From Streptomyces sp. DSM 110735 (GTDB lineage: Bacteria > Actinomycetota > Actinomycetes > Streptomycetales > Streptomycetaceae), in contig NZ_JACYHF010000023.1 in the NCBI RefSeq assembly GCF_016482685.1, positions 24,726-88,725 of the forward strand: 64,000 nt of DNA, read 5' to 3'. Positions 41,292-48,478 of the stretch are shown here, one piece after another (the first letter of the stretch is position 1; each line of letters begins with the position of its first letter). Made by a program: the position numbers and the translations under genes. Below the pieces are notes generated by a model that was not told where the DNA came from, did no database searches, and was given only the letters and a program-made list of their open reading frames with translations.

Positions 41292-41858
41292 ATGGCCATT
41301 GCGCAGCCCGAGCGGGGCGGGCTGCTGCCCGAACGCGCGGGACTGGTTCGCGGCACACTCGCCACCACCGCCTGCATGGAAACCCTGCAGGTCGGCTATC
41401 TGCACGCGGTCGCCGCCGCAGCGGGCTGCTCCCTGTCCCAGCCCTTCCCGGACAACGGCATCGACTGGCACGTCAGCCACAGCGCTCCCGGCCACACCGT
41501 CGACGACGAAGTGACGATCAAGGTGCAGCTCAAGTGCACCTACCAGATCGCCCCCCACCCCCCGGGACCCACCTTCGCCTTCACGCTCGACAACGACCAT
41601 CTGCGCAAGCTCGCCCGCACCCCCGTCTCGGTGCACAAGATCCTCGTCGTCATGATCGTCCCGCGCGCCCAGGAGGACTGGCTGCGCGCCGGACACGACC
41701 GGCTCGACCTGCGCCACTGCTGCTACTGGGTCAACCTCGCCGGACACCCCGTCACCGGACGCCACCGCACCACCGTGCGCATACCGGTCACCCGCGTCTT
41801 CGACGACCGCGCGCTCTGCGAGATCATGACGCGCGTCGGGACGGGAGGCAGACCATGA
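41292..41858 (+). CDS. DUF4365 domain protein, possible PD-(D/E)XK-fold nuclease
   Basis: 188 residues. ATTACMETLQVGYLHAVAAAAG is followed by PFPDNGIDWHVSH and VTIKVQLKCT. The spacing of Asp and Q-x-K resembles the catalytic core of restriction-endonuclease-like proteins, which is how I understand DUF4365. This gives a possible DNA-processing role, but no experimental function is known to me. The ATG at 41292 has GGGAAGG nine bases upstream. Longer in-frame starts toward 41160 are not excluded. It overlaps the next gene by four bases (ATGA), so the two products likely work together. Confidence 0.78.
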   Translation: MAIAQPERGGLLPERAGLVRGTLATTACMETLQVGYLHAVAAAAGCSLSQPFPDNGIDWHVSHSAPGHTVDDEVTIKVQLKCTYQIAPHPPGPTFAFTLDNDHLRKLARTPVSVHKILVVMIVPRAQEDWLRAGHDRLDLRHCCYWVNLAGHPVTGRHRTTVRIPVTRVFDDRALCEIMTRVGTGGRP

Positions 41859-43126
41859 GAAGCCGCTCCGACGACTCCGACGACGACACCACCGTCCGCC
41901 ACCCGCGCGCCCACCCCGAACACCTCCCCTGGCACGAGACCCCCGACCCCACCCGCGTCGACCCCGCCGTCCTCACCACGCTGCTCCACCGCCACGGCTG
42001 GCAACGACGCGGAGGCGCCACCGGACGCTACGGCCGCTGGACCCCGCCCGCCCCGGCAGGACCCGGCACCAGCCTCCTCGTGCCCGAGAACCGCGCCTTC
42101 CCCGACAGCGACGACCTCCTCGGCGAAGCCCTCGACGCCCTCGCCCGCAGCGCCGCCCCCACCGCCCGCGAGGTGCTCATCGCCCTCGCCGTGCCCAGCG
42201 ACGAGATCCGCTGGCACCGCGACACCCCCTGCGGTCCCGCGGGCACCGCCCCCTGGACCGCCGACGAACACCTGCGCACCGCAGCCCGCCGCACCCTGCT
42301 CGCCGCCGCCCTCGCCACCCGCGCCCCCGCCGGGTACCACGGCGCACGGCACCGCGCCGGTGCCGCGGCGCTCCTCGACAAGGTGCTCGTCGGACCGGCC
42401 GCCGAAGGGCGCCGCCTCACCGCCTTCGCGCCCCTGCCCGCCGGACGCCCCCTCGCCGTCCGCCTCCACCAGGCGCTGCACGCCACCCGCGAGGCCATCG
42501 ACTACCAGCGCGCCACCGGACGCGCCGACGCCTTCGACGGCGCCGTCGCCGCCGGAGTCAGCCGCGAGCTGACCGAGGCGCTCACCGTCCTCGTCCGGGG
42601 CAGCGAGGGCGCCCGCGTCACCGTCACCTGGGCACCCGCCGCCGGAGTCCCCGACGGCTGCGCCGCCCACGCCGAACCCGTCGAGTTCTCACCCGGCGAC
42701 CTCCCCGTCCTGCGCGCCGCCGCGGCCCGCTATCTGCGCGCCGAACCCTCCGTCCCCGTCGCGGTCACCGGCGTCGTCGTCCGCCTGCGCCGCTCGGGAC
42801 CGCGCGGCGCGGGCACCGTACGGCTCCGCGTGCTCACCGGCGCCGAGGTGGCCCACCTGCGCCTCACCCTCGGCGAGGAGGACTACCGCGTCGCCGGATA
42901 CGCCCACCTCGTCGGACTCCCCGTGCGCGTGCACGGCAGGCTGGAGCGCCGGGGCGGCTTCCGCAGGCTCACCGGCGCCACCGGGGTCGTCCCCGTCCAG
43001 GTCGACGAGGCGGAGCGCGACCGGCTGATGAAGTCCCTCCAGGAGAACCTCGGCTCCTTCGAGGAGGCGTGCGGCGAGACCGGGGAGGCGTGCGGCGAGA
43101 CGTACGGCGAAGGGGACGGAAAGTAA
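41855..43126 (+). CDS. Unknown 423-residue protein coupled to the DUF4365 gene
   Basis: 423 residues with no family I recognise. The N-terminal 30 residues are acidic and His/Arg-rich (DDSDDDTTVRHPRAHPEHLP). The body is mostly alpha/beta with long Ala-rich helices (ALATRAPAGYHGARHRAGAAALLDKVL). The C-terminal 120 residues look like a beta-rich OB-like domain (VAVTGVVVRLRRSG, YRVAGYAHLVGLPVRVHGRL). The last 15 residues contain a near repeat, ACGETGEACGETYGE. The start is fixed by GGGAGG and the ATGA overlap. It may be a regulator or adaptor of the DUF4365 protein. Confidence 0.8.
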   Translation: MRSRSDDSDDDTTVRHPRAHPEHLPWHETPDPTRVDPAVLTTLLHRHGWQRRGGATGRYGRWTPPAPAGPGTSLLVPENRAFPDSDDLLGEALDALARSAAPTAREVLIALAVPSDEIRWHRDTPCGPAGTAPWTADEHLRTAARRTLLAAALATRAPAGYHGARHRAGAAALLDKVLVGPAAEGRRLTAFAPLPAGRPLAVRLHQALHATREAIDYQRATGRADAFDGAVAAGVSRELTEALTVLVRGSEGARVTVTWAPAAGVPDGCAAHAEPVEFSPGDLPVLRAAAARYLRAEPSVPVAVTGVVVRLRRSGPRGAGTVRLRVLTGAEVAHLRLTLGEEDYRVAGYAHLVGLPVRVHGRLERRGGFRRLTGATGVVPVQVDEAERDRLMKSLQENLGSFEEACGETGEACGETYGEGDGK

Positions 43127-43218
43127 CCGTTTCGCGGTGGACGGTGCCGGGTCGGTACGATCCCTTGTGCGCGCGCTCCTGGTATGGCGCCGCATCCCAC
43201 TTCAGTCAGGAGAGACCG

Positions 43219-45195
43219 GTGTCAGACGTCCGTGTGATCATCCAACGCGATTCCGAGCGGGAAGAACGCGTGGTGACGACGGGCACTACGGCCGCCGACC
43301 TCTTCGCGGGCGAGCGCTCGATCATCGCCGCGCGCGTGGGCGGCGAGCTGAAGGACCTCGCCCACGAGCTGTCCGACGGCGACGAGGTCGAGGGCGTCGA
43401 GATCTCCTCCGAGGACGGTCTCAGCATCCTGCGCCACTCCACCGCGCACGTGATGGCCCAGGCCGTGCAGGAGCTGTTCCCCGAGGCCAAGCTCGGCATC
43501 GGTCCGCCGGTCAAGGACGGCTTCTACTACGACTTCGACGTGGAGAAGCCCTTCCACCCCGATGACCTCAAGGCCATCGAGAAGAAGATGCAGGAGATCC
43601 AGAAGCGGGGCCAGAAGTTCTCCCGCCGCGTGGTCTCCGACGAGGACGCCCGCGCGGAACTGGCCGACGAGCCGTACAAGCTGGAGCTGATCGGTCTCAA
43701 GGGCTCGGCATCCTCCGACGACGGCGCGGACGTCGAGGTGGGCGCCGGTGAGCTGACCATCTACGACAACCTGGACGCCAAGACCGGCGAGCTGTGCTGG
43801 AAGGACCTCTGCCGGGGTCCGCACCTGCCCTCCACCCGCCTCATCCCGGCGTTCAAGCTGATGCGCAACGCCTCGGCCTACTGGCGCGGCAGCGAGAAGA
43901 ACAAGCAGCTCCAGCGCATCTACGGCACCGCCTGGCCGTCCAAGGACGAGCTGAAGGCGCACCTGGAGTTCCTCGCCGAGGCCGAGAAGCGCGACCACCG
44001 CAAGCTCGGCAACGAGCTGGACCTCTTCTCCATCCCGGAGCAGATCGGCTCCGGCCTCGCCGTCTTCCACCCCAAGGGCGGCATCGTCCGCCGCACCATG
44101 GAGGACTACTCGCGGCGCCGCCACGAGGAAGAGGGCTACGAGTTCGTCTACACCCCGCACGCGACGAAGGGGAAGCTCTTCGAGACCTCGGGCCACCTGG
44201 ACTGGTACGCCGACGGCATGTACCCGCCCATGCAGCTCGACGAGGGCGTGGACTACTACCTCAAGCCCATGAACTGCCCGATGCACAACCTGATCTTCGA
44301 CGCGCGCGGCCGCTCGTACCGTGAACTGCCGCTGCGCCTCTTCGAGTTCGGCACCGTGTACCGGTACGAGAAGTCGGGCGTCGTGCACGGTCTCACCCGT
44401 GCCCGCGGCTTCACCCAGGACGACGCGCACATCTACTGCACCCGTGAGCAGATGTCCGAGGAGCTGGACAAGACCCTCACCTTCGTCCTGGGTCTGCTGC
44501 GCGACTACGGTCTGACCGACTTCTACCTGGAGCTCTCCACCAAGGACCCGGAGAAGTACGTCGGGTCCGACGAGGCGTGGGAAGAGGCGACCGAGACGCT
44601 GCGCCAGGTCGCCGAGAAGCAGGGTCTGCCGCTCGTGCCCGACCCGGGCGGTGCCGCCTTCTACGGTCCGAAGATCTCCGTCCAGGCGCGAGACGCGATC
44701 GGCCGTACCTGGCAGATGTCGACCATCCAGCTCGACTTCAACCTGCCCGAGCGGTTCGACCTGGAGTACACGGCGGCCGACGGCACCAAGCAGCGTCCGG
44801 TGATGATCCACCGCGCGCTGTTCGGCTCCATCGAGCGGTTCTTCGCCGTCCTCCTGGAGCACTACGCGGGCGCCTTCCCGGCGTGGCTCGCCCCGGTGCA
44901 GGCGGTCGGCATCCCGATCGGTGACGGGCACGTCGAGTACCTGGAGAAGTTCGCCGCCGAGGCCAAGAAGAAGGGTCTGCGGGTCGAGGTGGACTCCTCC
45001 TCGGACCGGATGCAGAAGAAGATCCGCAACGCCCAGCGCCAGAAGATCCCCTTCATGATCATCGTCGGCGACGAGGACATGAACGCGGACACCGTCTCCT
45101 TCCGTTATCGCGACGGTTCGCAGGAGAACGGCATTCCGCGTGACCAGGCGCTGGCGAAGCTCGTTGATGTGGTGGAGCGCCGGGTGCAGGTGTGA
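43219..45195 (+). CDS. thrS: Threonyl-tRNA synthetase
   Basis: 658 residues. An N-terminal TGS domain (1-60) is followed by an editing domain (HSTAHVMAQAVQELFP and the later CRGPHLPSTRLI). The class II catalytic core has KPMNCPMHN (zinc-binding Cys), RLFEFGTVYRYEKSG, HGLTRARGFTQDDAHIY and motif 3 HRALFGSIERFFAVLLEH. A C-terminal anticodon-binding domain completes the enzyme, which charges tRNA-Thr. The GTG at 43219 follows AGGAGA; an upstream in-frame opening to 43069 is rejected. No T-box leader is visible. A CRISPR-like element begins two bases after the stop. Confidence 0.97.
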   Translation: MSDVRVIIQRDSEREERVVTTGTTAADLFAGERSIIAARVGGELKDLAHELSDGDEVEGVEISSEDGLSILRHSTAHVMAQAVQELFPEAKLGIGPPVKDGFYYDFDVEKPFHPDDLKAIEKKMQEIQKRGQKFSRRVVSDEDARAELADEPYKLELIGLKGSASSDDGADVEVGAGELTIYDNLDAKTGELCWKDLCRGPHLPSTRLIPAFKLMRNASAYWRGSEKNKQLQRIYGTAWPSKDELKAHLEFLAEAEKRDHRKLGNELDLFSIPEQIGSGLAVFHPKGGIVRRTMEDYSRRRHEEEGYEFVYTPHATKGKLFETSGHLDWYADGMYPPMQLDEGVDYYLKPMNCPMHNLIFDARGRSYRELPLRLFEFGTVYRYEKSGVVHGLTRARGFTQDDAHIYCTREQMSEELDKTLTFVLGLLRDYGLTDFYLELSTKDPEKYVGSDEAWEEATETLRQVAEKQGLPLVPDPGGAAFYGPKISVQARDAIGRTWQMSTIQLDFNLPERFDLEYTAADGTKQRPVMIHRALFGSIERFFAVLLEHYAGAFPAWLAPVQAVGIPIGDGHVEYLEKFAAEAKKKGLRVEVDSSSDRMQKKIRNAQRQKIPFMIIVGDEDMNADTVSFRYRDGSQENGIPRDQALAKLVDVVERRVQV

Positions 45196-45196
45196 T

Positions 45197-45286
45197 GCCG
45201 TCCCCGCAGATGCGGGGGTGATCCCAAGATTCGCAAGGCGCACAAGCATAAGGTGCTGTGCTCCCCGCACCTGCGGGGCTTCAGAC
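45197..45286. CRISPR. Minimal one-spacer CRISPR-like element, type I-E-like repeat
   Basis: Two 29-base units (45197-45225 and 45258-45286) share the core CCCCGC-NNNN-GCGGGG preceded by a GT-containing five-base end. They are separated by exactly 32 bases (45226-45257). Repeat 29 plus spacer 32 is the spacing of actinobacterial type I-E arrays, whose repeats have this GC hairpin and a TGATCCC end, present in unit 1. Unit 2 has a diverged 3' end (CTTCAGAC), as expected of a terminal repeat. No cas genes are in the window, so it is an orphan, and two chance hairpins remain possible. Confidence 0.55.
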
Positions 45287-45952
45287 CCCCGGGGTTCCTC
45301 CCGGGGGTCTCTCCTTGTCCTCTTCCCGTGAGAACACCTGCAGCAGCCACGACGAGAACGACCCCGTCACCGCGCCGAGCAGTGCCAGGCCGCCGGCCAT
45401 CATGGCCGCCGCGATGATGCGGCCGCCCGTGGTGACCGGGACGATGTCGCCGTAGCCGACGGTGGAGAGGGTGGAGCAGGCCCACCAGACGGCGTCGCCG
45501 AAGTTCTTCATCTGGGACGCCGGTGCGTCCCTCTCCTGCTGGTAGACGGCGAGCGCGCCGGTGAAGCCCATGAGCAGGGTGGAGATCCCGGAGTAGACGA
45601 TCACGCGCGCGTACAGCGGGAGCCGGGGGAGTCCGCGCCGGTGCTCCATGGCCTCGTAGAGGCGGACGATGCGCAGCGGGCGCAGCAGGGGAAGGATCAG
45701 GACGAGGGTGTCCAGCAGGTGGGCGCGGACGAAGCCGGGGCCCTGGCCACTGAGGGTCCAGCGCACGGCGTAGTCGGCGGCGAACAGCGCCCAGCAGGCG
45801 AAGAGCAGCGAGAGCCAGAGGTCGTCCCAGGGGGTGCCGGGGCGGGGGGCGAGCACGAGGGCGGCGTAGGAGCCGAGGAACGTCATCGAGGCCACGGTGA
45901 GCGGCATCTCGGCGCGGCGCTCCCAGCGTGTCTTGGGGCTGTCGTGGTCCAC
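45281..45952 (-). CDS. Two-pore-type potassium channel family protein
   Basis: 223 residues. An N-terminal voltage-sensor-like part has helices MPLTVASMTFLGSYAALVL, WLSLLFACWALFAADYAV and VLILPLLRPLRIVRLYEAM, with basic residues in the last. A pore domain follows, with helix VIVYSGISTLLMGFTGALAVY, the selectivity filter STLSTVGYGDIVPV and inner helix IIAAAMMAGGLALLGAVTG. The product should be a K+ channel subunit. The ORF opens at 45952 from GTG; an ATG at 46033 would overlap the divergent HIT start and add a low-quality N-terminus. Start is moderately certain. Confidence 0.87.
   Translation of the reverse strand: MDHDSPKTRWERRAEMPLTVASMTFLGSYAALVLAPRPGTPWDDLWLSLLFACWALFAADYAVRWTLSGQGPGFVRAHLLDTLVLILPLLRPLRIVRLYEAMEHRRGLPRLPLYARVIVYSGISTLLMGFTGALAVYQQERDAPASQMKNFGDAVWWACSTLSTVGYGDIVPVTTGGRIIAAAMMAGGLALLGAVTGSFSSWLLQVFSREEDKERPPGGTPGV
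45283..45310. terminator. Hairpin between thrS and the convergent channel gene
   Basis: Eleven-base perfect arms (45283-45293 and 45300-45310) flank a GTTCCT loop, with T-rich sequence after it on the plus strand. It lies over the last codons of the minus-strand channel gene and overlaps the end of the second CRISPR-like unit. Confidence 0.65.
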
Positions 45953-46031
45953 CGGGTCAGCTTGGCCGTTCGGTACGTCGGCGCCGCCCCGGCGACACGC
46001 CGCGAACGGGCGAAGCCATATGCTGCCTTGC

Positions 46032-46580
46032 ATGACGAGTGAGCCGGAGCAGCAGATCGGAGTGGGGACGCAGGACGCGTTCCAGCGCCTGTGGACGCCC
46101 CACCGGATGGCCTACATCCAGGGCGAGAACAAGCCGAGTGGTCCGGGTGCGGACGACGGCTGCCCGTTCTGTGTGATTCCGGCGAAATCGGACGAGGACG
46201 GTCTGATCGTACGGCGGGGCGAGCATGTGTACGCGGTGCTCAACCTGTATCCGTACAACGGCGGTCATCTGATGACGGTGCCGTACCGGCACGTGGCCGA
46301 CTACACGGATCTGACGGGTCCGGAGACGGCCGAGCTGGCGGAGCTGACCAAGCAGGCGATGACGGCGCTGCGGACGGCGTCGGGGGCGCACGGGTTCAAC
46401 ATCGGGATGAACCAGGGCGCCGTGGCCGGTGCGGGGATCGCGGCCCATCTGCATCAGCACATCGTGCCGCGCTGGGGCGGGGACACGAACTTCATGCCGG
46501 TGGTGGGGCACACCAAGGTGCTGCCGCAGTTGCTCGGGGACACGCGGAAGATGCTGGCGGAGGCGTGGCCGGCGAGCTGA
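46032..46580 (+). CDS. HIT-family nucleotide hydrolase/transferase
   Basis: 182 residues. The histidine triad motif GAGIAAHLHQHIVPRWGGD lies near residue 140, and CPFC near residue 43 is a CxxC pair common in the group. Members cleave or transfer nucleotidyl groups from dinucleoside polyphosphates or AMP-lysine; the Ap4A-type branch fits this length. No ribosome site precedes the ATG, but TATGCT (46019-46024) ends seven bases upstream, so a leaderless mRNA is likely. In actinomycetes such genes often sit between thrS and the pgsA-pimA operon, as here. Confidence 0.9.
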   Translation: MTSEPEQQIGVGTQDAFQRLWTPHRMAYIQGENKPSGPGADDGCPFCVIPAKSDEDGLIVRRGEHVYAVLNLYPYNGGHLMTVPYRHVADYTDLTGPETAELAELTKQAMTALRTASGAHGFNIGMNQGAVAGAGIAAHLHQHIVPRWGGDTNFMPVVGHTKVLPQLLGDTRKMLAEAWPAS

Positions 46581-46604
46581 CGCCGGTCGCCTCCGCCGGG
46601 GGTC

Positions 46605-48263
46605 CTACGCGTTGTAGAGGTCGGCTTTTCCGGGGGTCGGGTCCTGGACCTGGCCGCTGAGGACGGAGGAGCGGGCGCCGAACTTCTCGGTGTCCACGCC
46701 GTTCTCCTTGAGGACCTTGATCGCGGCGGCGTGGACCACGCGCAGGACCGGGGTGGCGGCGCGCAGCGCGTCGTCGGCCATGAAGCGGTGGCGCCAGGGC
46801 TGGTCGGCCCAGGCGTGCCGCAGGCCGAAGGGCTCGGGCAGGGCGATGGAGCCGCCGAGCCAGTTGAGCAGCGGCGGGTACCAGGTCAGGGGCGCGCGGA
46901 CGGCGAGCCGTACGACCTCGTCGGTGTTGACGAGGGGCAGCTTGACGGTGCGGTTCTCCCAGCGCTTGACGGACTTGGTGACCGTCTTGGTGGGTGCCTC
47001 CGACTTGGAGGTGAACAGGGGGTTGACCGGGCCGAGGGCGTGTCCGGTGACCTCGATGCGCAGGGTCTCGTGGAGGACGGTCACGGTGATCATCATGGTG
47101 ATGACGAGCTGGCCGTCCCACAGGGTCCACTGGACGCCGAGGTAGTGGCGGTCGCCGCTGCCGAACTGCTGCTTGTTGCAGATCTCCTGTATGGCGTGCG
47201 GCTTGACCTGGAAGGCTTCGACGTCGGTGCCCTCGGGGCGGGAGACACCCTTGGCGTTCTCGCCGATGGGGGTGACGATCCAGTGCCGTATCGAGGGGCG
47301 CGGGAAGCCGCCGGTGTTGAGCGGGCCGCGCTCCAGCATCCGGAGCTGGTCGTGGATGGCGCGTACGACGTCCCAGCTCCGGAAGGGGTGGATCTCGCGT
47401 CCGGCGTCGGCGGGTACCAGGTCCTCGGCGAGCTGCCAGGAGCCCCAGCGGGTGCCCATGCCGAGGACGCCCTTGGGTCCGGCGTAGAAGACGGAGTTGG
47501 AGCGCTGTTCGGCGCTGAGCCGGGCCAGGGACTGGCGGAGCTGTTCGGCGGCGGTCTCGCCGGGGCTGCGGGGTACGGCCTCGGGGACCTTGGCGCCGAC
47601 GCTGCTGCCGGAGAGCAGACCGTCCCAGCGGGCGCGCAGGTCGGCGGCGGTCTGTTCGCAGACGCGCTTGGCCCAGTACCAGCCGAGGACGGGGGCGATG
47701 ACTGCCGCGCGGGCGTACCAGCCCCAGAAGCCGGAGAAGGGCAGCTTCAGCAGGAAGAGCGCGGCGAGGAGGCCGACTCCGGCGAGGAGGACGGTGCCGA
47801 TGGCTCCGGCGCGTTTGTCCTCGCGCTTGGCGAGAAAGGCGCGGAGCTGGAAGACGACGAGCCAGGCGATGAGTCCGGGCAGGAAGATCAGACCGCAGAC
47901 GACCATGATCGTGGAGAGTTTGTTGTCGCGGTCGCGGCGGATGTTGTTCGCGGCGAGGCAGTGTTCGACGATCACCTGGGGTTCGGCGCCGAAGGACTGG
48001 ATCAGCGGTTTGCGCCCCGGTGCGAGGAGCCGGTCGACGACGGCGCGGGAGAAGGCTTCGCCGAGGTTGGGCCGGAACAGACGGATGCGGCCGGTGTTGA
48101 CGGTGGACTGGTGCCACTCGTTGTCGGTCTTCTTGATGTCCTCGATCGCGTTGTCCCGGTAGGCAGCCGAGGCCAGCGCCAGGGTCGCCGCCTGGCCCTC
48201 GTCGCCGGAGACGGGCACCTGTGGCCCGTCCCACTCCGTTCCGACTGACATTCCCGCCCCCAT
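46605..48263 (-). CDS. Large unidentified membrane protein
   Basis: 552 residues from the ATG at 48263, which has AAGG upstream (an in-frame ATG at 48251 is also possible). Residues 1-120 are soluble, then two or three membrane helices follow (STIMVVCGLIFLPGLIAWLVVFQL, GTVLLAGVGLLAALFLLKL and YARAAVIAPVLGWYWA). A cytoplasmic domain of about 330 residues comes after, with SVFYAGPKGVLGMGTRWGSWQLAEDL and VTPIGENAKGVSRPEGTDVEAF. No catalytic motif or family is recognised. It lies between the HIT gene and the EF-G paralogue with converging and tandem neighbours. Confidence 0.75.
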   Translation of the reverse strand: MGAGMSVGTEWDGPQVPVSGDEGQAATLALASAAYRDNAIEDIKKTDNEWHQSTVNTGRIRLFRPNLGEAFSRAVVDRLLAPGRKPLIQSFGAEPQVIVEHCLAANNIRRDRDNKLSTIMVVCGLIFLPGLIAWLVVFQLRAFLAKREDKRAGAIGTVLLAGVGLLAALFLLKLPFSGFWGWYARAAVIAPVLGWYWAKRVCEQTAADLRARWDGLLSGSSVGAKVPEAVPRSPGETAAEQLRQSLARLSAEQRSNSVFYAGPKGVLGMGTRWGSWQLAEDLVPADAGREIHPFRSWDVVRAIHDQLRMLERGPLNTGGFPRPSIRHWIVTPIGENAKGVSRPEGTDVEAFQVKPHAIQEICNKQQFGSGDRHYLGVQWTLWDGQLVITMMITVTVLHETLRIEVTGHALGPVNPLFTSKSEAPTKTVTKSVKRWENRTVKLPLVNTDEVVRLAVRAPLTWYPPLLNWLGGSIALPEPFGLRHAWADQPWRHRFMADDALRAATPVLRVVHAAAIKVLKENGVDTEKFGARSSVLSGQVQDPTPGKADLYNA

Positions 48264-48478
48264 CGCCGCCTTCTCGCTCCTGCGGCCTTCCCGACTTCCG
48301 TGTCTCGCACACCTGTTGAACAGGCCATCTTGAACGGGCCGTCGTGTCGGCACCGGGTCACCGGGTCCGTCGCGCGCGGCGTGATCAGCGTAGCCGCGGG
48401 CACCGACAACGCACCGGCGGACGGCCGAAGCCGCCCGCCGGAGCGCGGGGCGTACGCCGGGTGGACCGACGGGGTGAA

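Noticed and set aside
43127..43218. T-box leader before thrS
   Set aside because: The gap is too short for a T-box and lacks the conserved T-box and specifier structures.
45897..46033. Longer N-terminus for the potassium channel starting at 46033
   Set aside because: It would overlap the start codon of the divergent HIT gene and add an Arg/Gly-rich stretch not typical of the family.
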